Below, piece by piece: positions 11,484-24,184 of a stretch of 64,000 nt of DNA. The stretch comes from Ficedula albicollis (lineage: Eukaryota > Chordata > Aves > Passeriformes > Muscicapidae), in contig NC_021675.1 of assembly GCF_000247815.1 (NCBI RefSeq), forward strand, positions 65,987,040 to 66,051,039, read 5' to 3'. Numbering within the stretch: the stretch's first letter is position 1; each line of letters begins with the position of its first letter. Position numbers and translations under genes: made by a program. The notes under the pieces are model-generated. The model was not told the DNA's origin. It saw nothing but the letters and a program-made list of their open reading frames with translations, and made no database searches.

Positions 11484-14180
11484 GGGTGGCAGAGCTCAGC
11501 TATAGTTACACAGCACAACCCCAAAACCTTTCAATAAGCTACTGAATATTTTCCAGGTATTGTTGATTAAATTTCCAGAATGCTCTCATGTCAATATCAA
11601 TTATATTCTTTCAAGCCCTAGTGTTTTGTGAATCATTTGATGCTGTTCTACATCTAATATCTTAACCACCTTGCCCATGTCTGACACCTGTGGGGTTTTA
11701 CATGTTTGGTGTTAGCAGTAAAGCTGGAATAAGAGGGGTTTTTCTCCTTTGAAGGAGTGGGAAAATAGAGAAGCCATATGGTTCAAAAAGCCTAAGGAAG
11801 TTTGTGCTTTCCAGAGCACAAACAAAACAGCTCCATCAATTTGATCTTCGTCGTCAAAACTGACATGCAGTTGGTTTTAAAACACTGCCTCCTTCTCAAA
11901 AACCAACAAGGGATTGATTTTCTCTCAACCAAAAGCATTTTCACCAAGACGAACAAGAGCATCTGGTCATTGCATTAAATGTCTGGGTCCTTTGAAAGAG
12001 TAAGTCAGTGATACCTTGTGTTTACTTGCAGAGCTTGACAAGAAAGACACAAGGGGAACATTTGTTTTCAGGGGAAGCTGCTCCAGTGAAAAGCAATTGG
12101 TTTGAAACGCTACATGAACACAACTGTACCAGCAGAGACAGGGGATGGAAGTAATCCATCAAAAATGGTCTGAGCAGCAAGAATGCACAAGGGCACACTG
12201 TGAGACGAGGAAAGAGGGAGCAAAGCAGTATGAGAAGTACTGGGTTTAGCCAGTATTTACAACAAGGATGTGTGGAAATGAATGATATCTCAGCCCATAT
12301 GTCTGACACAGATTTAGGTTAAAGTTACCCTTTTCTTGGCGCTCAGGGATCAATATTTGTTTGCACAGGGTTCAATCTCACACCCACAGAGGCCAGTGGG
12401 AGGTTGTCATTTCCTTCCATAGATGCCTGATGAGGCTCTAAATAACCAGTGTTTGTGCCCAGGGTTTTTCAGTGCCAAATATAATGAACGCTATTGTTCT
12501 TAACACAATTATATTTGATAATCCAATTTCCCTGAGCAAGTGAATTGAACCTCAATTCCAGTCCAACTTTTACCCTGTGCCTCCTGGCTTTTTGCTTTCA
12601 TTTGCTTCTGTTGTGCTACCAAGAACAGGCAGAGCCTTCTTTGACTTCTAGATACCTTGATGCTTTTGCCTTGGAACAATGGCATCTGGCTTGAGCTTTA
12701 TAGAAGATACAGGATGACACAGGAGATCAAAGACTTTGGCAACCTCCACATACTGCAAAAGCACAAGCTGGACTGAAGCAGTCTCCTATAGCATTCCTTT
12801 CTCCACAGCAAAGAGTCTGGAAAGCACAAAAGGAGTCTGTATAGACATGACTCTGTACAACTATTTCCACTTCACCCTGTTTGTTCAGTGTAGCACAGAG
12901 AAATGCATGAAGTGGTTAAGAAAGAGGTGAACAAGAAAAGCCAAATCCTCGGACTATATAAACTATAAGACAACTTTTGCAGCTCCACGCCACTGATGCT
13001 ACAGGAGTAGCACCCCCTCACCAGAGGGTTTCCCTCACAGAAACATCTCTTTCCAGATAAGATATTTACATTCTGGTCCCTTTCTTATACTGGCTGTGCA
13101 GCAAAGTGCACTCTCCAAGAATCACCCTGTTATCTGGTGATAATCCTCCATCAAGCAGCACCAAGTGTCTACTACATGCCCTGAGTCCACAGCAGATTCC
13201 CCTCCTGCTGCAAACAGGAAAAAGGAGAAATAGAACAAAACCAGGCCAAGAGCCAACCAGCAGGCAGCTGGAAACTGCCCTAAACTCTGTCCTCACTTCC
13301 ACCATCTCAGAGAAACAGAACTTTGTAGACCAGATGCTCAGGATGCTGGTCAGGTAAAAGGTGAGCAAGATATCTGATTTCACCCCCTGCTTTGTAACCT
13401 TCCCCCTGGCTCCCTCAGCATCCTCCAGCACACTGATTTTCACCCAGCTCTTTTCCTTCTCCCAGCCAAGCACCAAAGAGCACATTTCTGTGTAAGCCCC
13501 TGCAGAGGAATCTCTGATTACCCACAAAAATGTCTTTGGGAGTCTTTGGGAATGCTCAGCCCAGCAAGTGGCCCCAAAATCTCATTGCTGGGCCAAGCAA
13601 GCCTTTTGAAGATGGTCAAAAGCATTTCCAGTGAACCCATGGTCACTGAAACAGCATCTGAAGCTTTTTTAATCCTGCCTCCCTCAAGAAGGTCTCTCAG
13701 GAGCCCGGGGTTACATGCCAGCTCAGAGCTTTGTTTCAACCCAAATATTATTATTCCTGAAGACACCATGCTTCATCCAACATCCAGTATGAATCTCCCT
13801 GCTGTGTGCTTTCATATGGGTGCTCCAACATTTGTTTGGAGAGCTATCCCGTTCCAACAGCAAACACAAAGATCAGTGTGACCTCTCCTTATCACACTGC
13901 CTTTCCTGTGTGGAATTCATTGTGATCTGGACCCCAGTGGCTGTTGCATCATTTCTGTTTGTGTGTAACCTCTGGCACTCTGCAATCTTATCTGCCTGCA
14001 GCCGGCTGCCGCAGAAGATGCGCAGCAGCACAGCTCTGGCAATCCTCAAGCCCTGGGAGGGCCAGCTGAGAGTGGAGGCCAGGGAATGATTAGCAAAGCA
14101 AACCTGCACTCACTGGCAGAGCATGGACGCCAGCCCTGCCTGCCCCCCCGGGCAGGTGGCCTCGCTGCAGCCCCACTCAC

Positions 14181-14453
14181 CGATGACGATGAGGGTGTAG
14201 TTGACGTTGGCGCTGCCGAAGCCGTTGGTGGCTTTGCAGATGTAGGTCCCCGCGTCCTCGCTCTCCACCTCCTTGATTTTCAGCCCCTGCTGGAGGATGC
14301 GGAACCTGGTCCAGCCGCTGTGGATGGTCCGTCCGTCCTTCATCCACATGGTGAGGGGCGGGGGGTCGCCCTCCACCGGGCACAGGAGCTTGATGGTCCT
14401 GCCCAGCCGCACGGACTGCCGGTGAATCACTTTGTCGGCGATCCTGGGGGGGC
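14181..14453 (-). CDS. FGFRL1: FGFRL1 exon encoding immunoglobulin domain 1 (copy 2)
   Basis: Second copy of the Ig1 exon, 5205 bp further along the plus strand and therefore upstream in transcription order. By eye the 273 bases are identical to copy 1, including both splice sites, the cysteines, the core tryptophan, DAGTY and the sequon, so nothing marks it as decayed. Because the exon is phase 1-1 and a multiple of three, splicing this copy to copy 1 would keep the frame and add one Ig domain; skipping either copy would restore the usual protein. Whether the copy exists in the animal is uncertain: near-identical adjacent copies are also a typical haplotype-merging error. Confidence refers to exon identity, not to the reality of the duplication. 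Confidence 0.85.
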
Positions 14454-14899
14454 CTGGGAGAACAGACAGGAGCTGCTGTTATGACTTCTGCCAGTGACAC
14501 AGCGCTGATTCAAAGCCGAGCCATCCATCTGGCCATTACACTGACTGCTATGCAGAATAAAAGATGCTTACCAAAAATTACTCACAACCCTGGCTGAAAG
14601 TGTCAGCAGTTACAGAGGGATACAGCAAGAGCTGAAGCTGCAGCCCTGCCATCAGCAGCAGCTCAAGCTAACCCATGAGGTTAAGACTTTCGGTGCTCTA
14701 GGCACCAACAATCAGGTTATCTTCTAAAATGAGCAAAGCTGCTAAAAGGTTATTTATTGCAGAAGCACATCAATCTTAGTCATTAAAGTCGATGCTAAGT
14801 TTTGGTATAAAGTCCCAAATAGAAGCAGAACCTGTCCTTGCCAGGGTCCTGGGAAGCTGATATTACTGCAGCAGCTCCTGTCTTCTTCTTGGGTGTTGA

Positions 14900-15279
14900 C
14901 TGATGAGGTGAACAAAAGCAAAAAAGCAATGGCAGGAAGAGTAGAAAAAGCACAAACTCTTACCAATACAAACTTTTATATAGGATCTTCTCAACAAGCT
15001 AAGATGCAAACTCAGACCATCACTCCTTAACATATTAGAATTCCAGTTTCTTAACATGCCAGGTTACATAGACTACACATATTACCTATTGTGTTCTATC
15101 TGCAAATGCAAGCAATATTCTTACTATAGCTCTATTATGTCTAAGCACTGTCTACAGCTACAGTCCTGGAGCCTCTACTGAAAACATTAGTATGTTTTTC
15201 AACCTTCACTAGAACTCACACTTCTACCTTGATATTTAAACCTTTTACTCACTAAAAGCATTAGACTCATACTAAATAC
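14900..15279. repeat. 380-bp direct repeat within LTR copy 2, unit A
   Basis: This block begins CTGATGAGGTG and ends ACTAAATAC. It is repeated head to tail with no spacer at 15280-15659. The two units look identical by eye. Copy 1 of the larger duplication has only one such unit (9695-10074). Confidence 0.93.
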
Positions 15280-15659
15280 CTGATGAGGTGAACAAAAGCA
15301 AAAAAGCAATGGCAGGAAGAGTAGAAAAAGCACAAACTCTTACCAATACAAACTTTTATATAGGATCTTCTCAACAAGCTAAGATGCAAACTCAGACCAT
15401 CACTCCTTAACATATTAGAATTCCAGTTTCTTAACATGCCAGGTTACATAGACTACACATATTACCTATTGTGTTCTATCTGCAAATGCAAGCAATATTC
15501 TTACTATAGCTCTATTATGTCTAAGCACTGTCTACAGCTACAGTCCTGGAGCCTCTACTGAAAACATTAGTATGTTTTTCAACCTTCACTAGAACTCACA
15601 CTTCTACCTTGATATTTAAACCTTTTACTCACTAAAAGCATTAGACTCATACTAAATAC
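15280..15659. repeat. 380-bp direct repeat within LTR copy 2, unit B
   Basis: Second unit of the 380-bp repeat. Only a single C at the seam is shared by both breakpoints, so there is essentially no microhomology. The block spans the U3 end and TATA box of the LTR. Confidence 0.93.
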
Positions 15660-18196
15660 TAAAACTTACTTACTGACTTACTTACTTATCCTAAAACTTA
15701 AACTTACACTAAAACTTACGCGTGAGTAGCTTAATGTACTTCAATCCATCCAAAGGCTTTAATTCAATCCTTACACTCTGATTTCTCTCTGAAAAATTCA
15801 GAGAGACCTCCGACTCACTGACTCCAACACTAACCCACCAGGGAAGTCTGGTTCTGAGGCTCTATTGCTTTTCCAAAATTTCCAGCATTTTCCCATCACA
15901 GGAAGGAGCCCCATGCACAAACTGCTCTACTGTATTTGGCAGAGAAACTGTAGTTGTTTTAAACCTAACACCTGAAGGTAAAATTAGTAACAGGAGTGGT
16001 ACTTACAACAAAACACTGCCCCCCACTCCCAAATGTTTTAATCCTTTCATGTTGTATGTACAGTAATTCCCTTTAATAGTCACCAGATGGGCTTTATCCA
16101 AGACACATAAGCCTGCAGTTGTTGAACAGAGAACATTCATTGGGTAGTGCTTCAATGAATGATACAGCTTAGCCTGGCATGTTAACATTGCTTATAGTCC
16201 AAAAGAGGATATTTTTATAAATTTCCTTAGCAACCATGTCAGTTTGACCCACCTGACAAATATTTGCTCTTTGTAAAAGGTGATAATTTCACACAAAAGA
16301 GAGTGTCCCTGGAATGTCAGAGTAAAAACACTGCCACATGATAACAGGATGCACTTGGACAGGCCAACAATCAGAAAAAAAAAGAAGTGATAAAGACTCC
16401 AACAGTGGGAATGGTCCCACAGCTGAATTCCAACTGAAATTCTTTCCCAAGGCTCTGAAAAGTTGAGAGTCTTTTTCCTGCATCTGCCTTTTTCTGCCTT
16501 CTCATTAGTTGCACAAGTTCTCTACACAGATTGCAATAGCAGTGCTCTTCCCAGAATAGTCTATTAATGGGTGTGATAATGAGTGCCCTGTTCTTGCACA
16601 AGGACAAAATGTTTTGCTAAGGATTGCTGATGCTGAGTTGCACCCAAAACCCACAAGATGTTTGTGGGATTTGGAACTGTTCCCTCATATTTCACTCCTG
16701 TTCCTAGCGTTTTACAGGATTGGGCCAACGGGGGATAAACTACAGAGCTCATATTTGCACTTCCTCATGACTAATTCCTATTATTCCAAAGTCTGCCTGA
16801 TTTTTCCTCAGCATGACTAAGGCAGTACACACAGTCCAGCTCCTGAATTACTCCAGAGCTGTTGCAGTTTCTCATGTTGAATCTCACTCGTGAATTTTGC
16901 AGCTTTGCCGGTGAAAACAAATGCTGCTCAAGCTGAGAACAGAGTGGTGAACTAGCTCAAACTTATTGAAGAGTTTAACTTAGAGGCTGGTTAAACCCAT
17001 GTGTCCTAGACAAACTCAGATTCTGATGAACTTCTAATGACCCAAAGTAAGGACCTTGAGAGCACTTATTCTGAAAACGTCAGATAAAACAAAGATAACA
17101 AAGAAGGCAAAGATAACAACCCCCTCCTTCACATCTTCTGCAGTCTCCTGTGGGACAGCATCTCAGAGGTGATGGCATCCTCCCACACTCCAAGGGAACT
17201 GGCACAACACCATGATAAATCCTGCTTGACCAGGTGTTCTGAAATTTCCAAACCACCCTTATGCTCTTCATCTGGTAAGATTTCCGACCATCTTTGTGGA
17301 TGGAAAAATAACCCCAAGACCTTTTGAATGCTGGTCTGACACAAATTGCATTGCTGAATATATTAAAGTGAAAATCCACCCATGAAGAGGGGCTGTGTGT
17401 GTTGGCTTTGATAAGGCAGAATTCACAAACACTGGGTGAGAATCCACCCCCAAATTCTGTTACATGGTGCCCTCACTCAGTGAAAAGGAGCTGAAATGCC
17501 CAGATAAGTCCACAGACTTACTGAAATCCTGGGCTGGCCCTTGGAGAGGTTCTTTCTGACACAGAGCCCTATCAAACCAAGTCAAACTTTAAGAATAGTT
17601 TCACTGCAACCTGCTTGTAAGCCAGGATACTACTTCATGCATATTCAAATGACAAAAACAGATCTATAATTAGTACTGGGGAAAAAATGTTTGCTGAGCA
17701 GGGCAAGCAGGGACAGTGGAGAGAAAGCACCCTCCTCCCAGCTTGGAAGCCTGCTGTAGGCTCCTTCAAAACCCCTTTCCTTCCGACATTCATGTTGACT
17801 CCTGATGAATTTTGAGACCTGGAGGAATCAGATAGTTTCCCAGTCACGTCATGTGCTTCTCTGGGGCAGGCTGCACTAGCGCTGCTCCTGATGGCACCAG
17901 AGCTGCCTCTGGATCTGTCACATGTTTGGGCCACTGGTAAGCTTGGTCCTCCTAAATGCCATTTTCCTTTGACTGACCTTTCATTCTGAGGAATTGTTGG
18001 ATCAGTCCCTGTCACAGGATCTATCTGCAGACCTTTATGACATTTTGAAAAGGGTGCGTTTCTTAGAGCCATTCTGCCTAAAAACATTACTGTAGCTCCT
18101 CGTTAGCTCCTCCAGCAGCTTTCTCAGGAACAGGAATAGAAGTCTGCCCTCACTCTTTTTTCCTGCTGTGAATTTTGCCAGATACAGCATGCACAT

Positions 18197-18266
18197 GTAG
18201 TGGTACAGCTCTAGGACACAGATGATAATTCTCGGTAGTGGTACAGCTCTAGGACACAGATGATAA
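18197..18266. repeat. 32-bp direct repeat with 6-bp spacer
   Basis: GTAGTGGTACAGCTCTAGGA and the following bases to GATGATAA occur at 18197-18228 and 18235-18266, identical. Confidence 0.95.
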
Positions 18267-18969
18267 GGCCTTGTTTCTGTTCATTCAGTGCTGTAAATCT
18301 TCCCATTTTATTAACTATCATCTTTGCATCAATAACCTTCTGCTCAAGCAGTGCTCTCTGCAGTCAGTGTTTTGATGTAAATATCAAGCACCGCGGTAAT
18401 TATTACAATATTGGAATTTACTACTGTATTTACAAAGAACCACAGTATAATTCAGCACCCTCACATATGCCAGAGGCTTCAAGACACCCTGGCAAGCCAA
18501 TGGTAGCAGGACCTCCTGAAACTGGGCTACAGCAAGAACAAAACTTTGATATCATCATAGATGTCTCATGTACAGGCATTCATTGGGTCTTATTTCACTA
18601 CATATCTGTAGAGCCCTGCCCTGGGACTGCAACAGTGATGGATGAGTGCTTCTCCAGTCAAGACCGGCTTTGGCACATCTCACCACTCTGCAGCATCAGA
18701 GGCATCAGGGGAGGCAGCAAGGGGTAAGTTTATTTTGCACAAGGTCCTTCTCCAATATCCTCTGGGCAGCGGGTGCTGCTGACACAGAGCTGCCTCACGC
18801 TCTAACTAGGCAAAAACATCTTCCCCCTCTGAATCCAGATATTCAGCACCACTCAGGTTCTCTTGGAAATTCATGTCCAGAGTTTCTCTGTGGCAGTTCC
18901 ACCTCCAGCTACATGAACAGAGCAAAAAGACGCAGTAAAAACCTGCTGAGCCCGCCGACTCCCTGTGTG

Positions 18970-19045
18970 CAGCAGTTACTGGCAGGGGCTCCTCACCTTC
19001 CAGAACTCAGCAGTTACTGGCAGGAGCTCCTCACCTTCCAGAACT
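18970..19045. repeat. 38-bp tandem duplication
   Basis: CAGCAGTTACTGGCAGG.GCT to CAGAACT at 18970-19007 and 19008-19045, with one mismatch. Confidence 0.95.
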
Positions 19046-19758
19046 GGCCCATGACAGGCCAGGGGGTGGCCAGGAGAGCAGAGTGCCCAGCTGGCCCTGC
19101 AGGGCGCAGATTTGGGATGTCCCTGTGTGTGACCCTGCAGGGCTGTGCTCACAGCTGAGCAGTGGTGTGGGAGCAGAGCCCAGCACACAGGCCCTGCAGC
19201 CTGGATACATTTCTACAGCTGCTTAGCAAGGCAAAATCCCAGGAAAGCACCTGCTGCTTCACCTACAGCTGCCAGGGAGGTAAAAACAGGCTGAACCCTG
19301 GCTCTAGCTGCTGAGTTCCCATCCCTCGCTGCTGCCGGCGTCTGTCCGTGCATTAAAGGCAGATGAAATTACGCCTCAGGCAGCCAGTGCCACGGTCTCT
19401 GCCATCCTGAACTCCAGCTCTGTGTCCCTTGTGAGCAGAAATTGTCTAATTGAGTGCAACACCCCATGCCTGCTCACTCTTCTTGGTGGGCAAGGCAGCA
19501 CCACAAGGACTGGGGAGCAACACCGTAAGGGATCGTTCTGAAACCTGAACACGTTAAACCAGACTGTTAAAACAGTGACTTCATATATTTACCAATGCAA
19601 AATTAATGCTAATATATATCATCTCTCTGGCTAGGGGGGAATGAATCCTGTGAAGTGCCATGTGTCTGCACTCACGGGCCAAAGCTCCAGGCTGGACCCT
19701 TTCAAGGTGGAGTTGCAGAGAGCAAGAGCCCTCTGGCCCTGGGGAGGAGCCCCAGCAC

Positions 19759-19891
19759 AGTGCTCCCCCCAGTTTCTTAGCCATTAGGCAGTGATTCTTG
19801 GAAACATCAGCCTTTTTTATGTGCAAGTGCTCCCTCCAGTTTCTTAGCCATTAGGCAGAGATTCTTGGAAACATCAGCCTTTTTTATGTGC
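19759..19891. repeat. 67-bp tandem duplication
   Basis: AGTGCTCCC.CCAGTTTCTT to TTTTATGTGC starts at 19759 and again at 19826 with about two mismatches. Confidence 0.95.
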
Positions 19892-22614
19892 TGAGAATCC
19901 TCAATCTGTGATGTTCCTGGATGCAGCAATTACTTCCTGCAGCATTTTTTCATGGGTTATGGGAGATGGACATGAAAACAAGGCCCTAGGTAGATATTCC
20001 ATCCAAGATTTTTAGGCATTTTTGTAGGAAGGGAGAGGGAACTCTTGCAGTTTTCCACCAGGCAAGGACAGCTCTCTATGGCCACAGGGCACAGCTTTTA
20101 AGCCCCATCACAGTGGAGAGGGTGCAGCTTGTTCTACAGTCTGTCTGAACAGAAGGAGCTCTCCCAGAAAGTTAAGCCACACATTGACACAAACCCAGTG
20201 GGGGCAGGTTTTCTTAAGTCCCCCTTTCCTCAACCCAATAATTTGAGAAAATAATTTCTTAATACTCTGGCTGAGGGAGAAGGGTGGGATTTGACTTTGA
20301 GGATGTGACTCGGGAAGAAGTGATGAGAATGCAGCTGCCTCCCCCCAGTGCTTCGTTGTTATTCTTTCTCCAAATACAAACTAAATATAACTTTGCCCCG
20401 TAGCATTCAAATCATTTTAGTTACTAGCAGGGATCATGCCTGGAGTTCCAAGGGCCAGGGTGCAATCAGGCTTAAAATATAATTTAAACAATCCAGAACC
20501 TACATTTTCCACTGAGTTATTTTCTTGCTTGTAATTTCACCATCTGCAAATACATATAAACACATCCAGAAAGAAACCAACAAATCCAGCCAGAAGCCAA
20601 GTCTTCTGTTCAAGATCACATAAACCCAGCCAAACATTAACAAGGAAATGCTATGATCACCTCATTTGTTTTAAATATTTCTGCTCATATGCATGCAGAC
20701 AAGTGTGCAGATTTATTTGCCTCATTTACGAATACAAGCAACTGGAATCTCCATTCTGTTCCATTATATAAAAGACAGACTCTACACCTGTCTTACGGAA
20801 CAGCTGGGTAATTTTCAATTTATATCCACTATCCTACACCACAGAAAAGCCCCACTTGCTGCTCTGCTGCTGACTCTGCTTTACCAGCATTCCTGCTCTC
20901 CTCCCCAGTGCCCTGGGAAGGGATAGTGGTTGCCATTTCTTGGCAAAAGGAGTTATGTAAAACCCAAGAAAGCCTCTTTGCTTTAGCAAATAGCTGTTTC
21001 CGGGAAGCAGCAAAAACAATTTCTAGAAGTGTATTTAAGACACAACAGTGGAATAGCCTGGAGCTTCCTGTCCATATTTCTCACAGTCAAAAACACACAC
21101 ACACATATATTTTCCTGGGCTGCATTGCAAAGTTCATGCACTCGTTCAACTCATACATGCAGTAAACATGATTTACAGCTCTGTGTGAAAACCCTCTAGA
21201 TATATGGTGTTTTGATAGTGACTCAAACCCAGCACTATAATTTACTAACACCTAGCAGTGAAAGCTAAATGATTTCCCACTCCACATTCCTAACTTTCCA
21301 TGAACCCCTTTTTACTGCTAACCTGGGGAGGAGATACTGCTTCTACAATGGTTTGGACTGAGCCTGGCTATTCCTCCAGCTAAACTGCACACTAACATCC
21401 AGCTTCACATATGGCGAACGCACCAGCACTGACCCACGTCCTATGAGACCATTTGCCATCACACAGTTCAAAGTGAACTTTATTAACACATTAAACATAA
21501 TTACAAAGAGGAAATTCCAAGGAAGGTCAACAAGCCCGGACAGTTTCTTGGAATGGAGAGTAATTTATAATATCCACATACTGTATTGTAAAGTTTATAA
21601 AGAAGTTAAGTAAGTTTTAAGAGCCCCATGGGTTATGTATATTTTATTATTTAATACAAACACATTCACTTTCCATGTAGATAAGATTTCTTTTGAAGTG
21701 CTGTGTTAGCAAATTAGCAAAGTCATTTACGATGAAGCACCCAAACAACCCATCAACACATGGAATTAGCATGAGGAGCTGGGGTACCACAGACAGTGAG
21801 GAAAATAGAGCTAAGCACAGAAATGTTTCATTGCAACAGTGAGATGAAGGAATTGGAAAAAGGTCACCAACCAGACTGCTCATTTGGTGTAAACAGAATC
21901 TCTTACACCAAAACCTGAGGCAACACTTGGCCTTCACCAAGCTCATCACTGTAAAACCTGAGCTTCCAAAGTCTTTACTGCCAGGGTGGTTCACAGCAAA
22001 GTGGATTTCCTTTACTTTTCCCACGCTTCAAAACGTACACAGGCAGCTGGAAAGGAGCACCTAAAAGCCATGTTTGAAACACACATCCAGAGCTACCTAT
22101 CCTAGGGTACCTGCTGCTACAAAGCTGGGCTGGACCACTCCTGCTTACAACCAGAGTTTAACCTTTTCTACAACTCTTTAACCCTCTCGGCAAGACCAAC
22201 ATGAGGACTATGCATTCACACTCTCTGCATATCATTATTACCATTATTTGTATTGGCATTCAGGCTGTAATGATGGATCAATGGAGAGAGGCCTGGCTCT
22301 GCTAGGACAAACTCTACCAAGCAAATCCCACAGGGAAGGCTTTACAAAGCAGTGTTAGGGACAGTTTCAATCAACATGAGTAGGTGTTCCTGAAAGAGGG
22401 GAACTCTTGGCTCTCTGCACAGTGGGAAGCCATTACATGGAGAGCAGAACTGATAAAAATGCTTTTTGAGAGAGATAAAAGGATGAGTGTGTTGCCCATG
22501 TATCCCATTAACTAATGGAATAAGCAGTTCAAAGGACTGGTCAATCCAATCTTTTCATATTTTCAAAACAAAACAGTTTGCATTTCCAAAAGGTATGTGT
22601 TATCCAAGTAAAGT

Positions 22615-22700
22615 AGGGGTCAGCGTGGGGGTAACTGGTCCAAATGCTTTGGTATGTGACATGAGGAGATCAGATTAGATGAGCTAATGGGTCCTTCTTG
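22615..22700 (+). mobile_element. Possible CR1-like tail
   Basis: GATCAGATTAGATGAGCTAA followed by TGGGTCCTTCTTGGCTTGA resembles the last part of CR1 or similar avian LINE tails. The match is short and diverged. Confidence 0.4.
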
Positions 22701-24075
22701 GCTTGAAAACATAGGCGCTCACAGACAAAAACAATGCTTATCAAAAACAATCAAAAGATTAAAGAAAAAACCAACAGCATCTCTGCAGAACAAAGACTCT
22801 GAGCGAGGAGCACAAAAACACCACAAGTATTTGCTGACCAGCCCTGATGGCTGGTCAGGCTTAGATTTGGAAATCATGAACTGTTTGCAGGAGCAAGCTC
22901 CAGGCTTGGGGTGCATGGCTCAGCCCAACAACCTGATGGAGAAAGCAGCTTTGCAGATCCCTTTCACAGCAAGTGAAGTGCCATGTTTTCTCTTTCTTCC
23001 CTCCCTCTGTGGTAGGAGTTGCTTTCCTGATGAAATGGATATTTATTGATAGCACAAAAAGTACCTGCCATATTTTACATGAGTAATAGCTAGCCCCTTG
23101 GGTGAAGGCTGCCGGTAAATCTCCTACTCTAGATGTTCCAAAACTAGGAAAAATAGAATATCTGGGAACATGTTCCATTTAATTAAGTGCCCTGAATACA
23201 CATTTCACTGACATTTAATAAAACAGTTATTGTATGTTAAACAATTGGCACTTGATTATTGCTTAGATTTATTGCAGTCCAACAACAGTAGATGAGATAC
23301 ATATCTCTTACGTGGTTTCTAAATCCTTTGTGCATATGTTTTCAATAATCAGTTGGTATTTATTTAACATGAAATTACCATCTTATTAAATTAAATGTGC
23401 ATGGGTGACATTCAATTTCGATTGTTGCCGAACATTTTTTCAGCAGCGAAAAACAGTAACTTTATCCCTCAGGTTTCGAGGTAGCAAATGCAAAAGAGAG
23501 TTAGGATTACTTCAAATTGCTTTTGAAGAAACAGACTTCATGTGCTGGAAAGTTTCTAGCGTGGAAGAAAATATATTATTTATTGTTTCTCAAGTGCTGC
23601 CAGTGGGCTTAGTGTGGGCCAAAGGAGAGGACTAATATTTCTACTCAAATGCTAAATTTATACTGACAGCACAGTTCAGGTATGCAGCTCAATGGATAAC
23701 CAGAGAACTTCTTTTAGAGAAGAGATAAGTTCAGCAAAGATGTGTTGGCACACAATCTACTTCTTCCATTCCCATTCAAGAAGACCAACCCATCTAAAAA
23801 TGGCATTCCTAATTTGTTGGGCATTTTTTCAAAAGAAATGGCCTTAAAACTAGGCTTCAAGGTTTTAAAATCAGATTTTTTTAAAATTTTTTTTTTGCTT
23901 CCAATTTCCAGGAAGGACAAACTGCCTAATTCTGGAAGAAAGCTAGAAATCCTCTGGCTTGAGGGAAGGTCCAGAATCCAACTGAAATTTCATAGCCCTA
24001 ACCTGCTCTCTCCAAACCTAACGCAGACATCCACCATCTCCACCACAGGTCACAGAGGGACCATTCCTGCCAACA

Positions 24076-24184
24076 CAAGGCATTTGTTTGCTTCCCATAA
24101 TCTCCGGGAAACAATCCAGTCAGGCAGCCGCAAAGCATTTGTTTGCTTCCCGTAATCTCCGGGAAACAATCCAGTCAGGCAGCC
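24076..24184. repeat. 55-bp tandem duplication
   Basis: CAA.GCATTTGTTTGCTTCC to CAGTCAGGCAGCC at 24076 and 24131; the second unit differs at about two bases. Confidence 0.95.

Larger units (their letters stand above)
14676..15829 (-). mobile_element. Solo LTR, copy 2, with internal 380-bp duplication
   Basis: The counterpart of the LTR in copy 1, with the same CTAACCCA flanks (14668-14675 and 15830-15837). It is 1154 bp instead of 774 bp because a 380-bp block is present twice. The duplicated block contains the TATA box, so this copy has two (about 14974-14983 and 15354-15363), while the poly(A) signal near 14753-14758 remains single. Confidence 0.7.
11486..17068. repeat. Tandem segmental duplication, copy 2 (5583 bp)
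   Basis: Second unit of the direct repeat, about 99.8% identical to copy 1 outside one 380-bp insertion-like duplication at 14900-15659. It starts with GTGGCAGAGC right after the two-base junction and ends at AGCACTTA (17068), where the sequence goes on into single-copy DNA (TTCTGAAAACG). The order of elements is the same as in copy 1: non-coding flank, Ig1 exon, solo LTR, non-coding flank. Confidence 0.95.
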
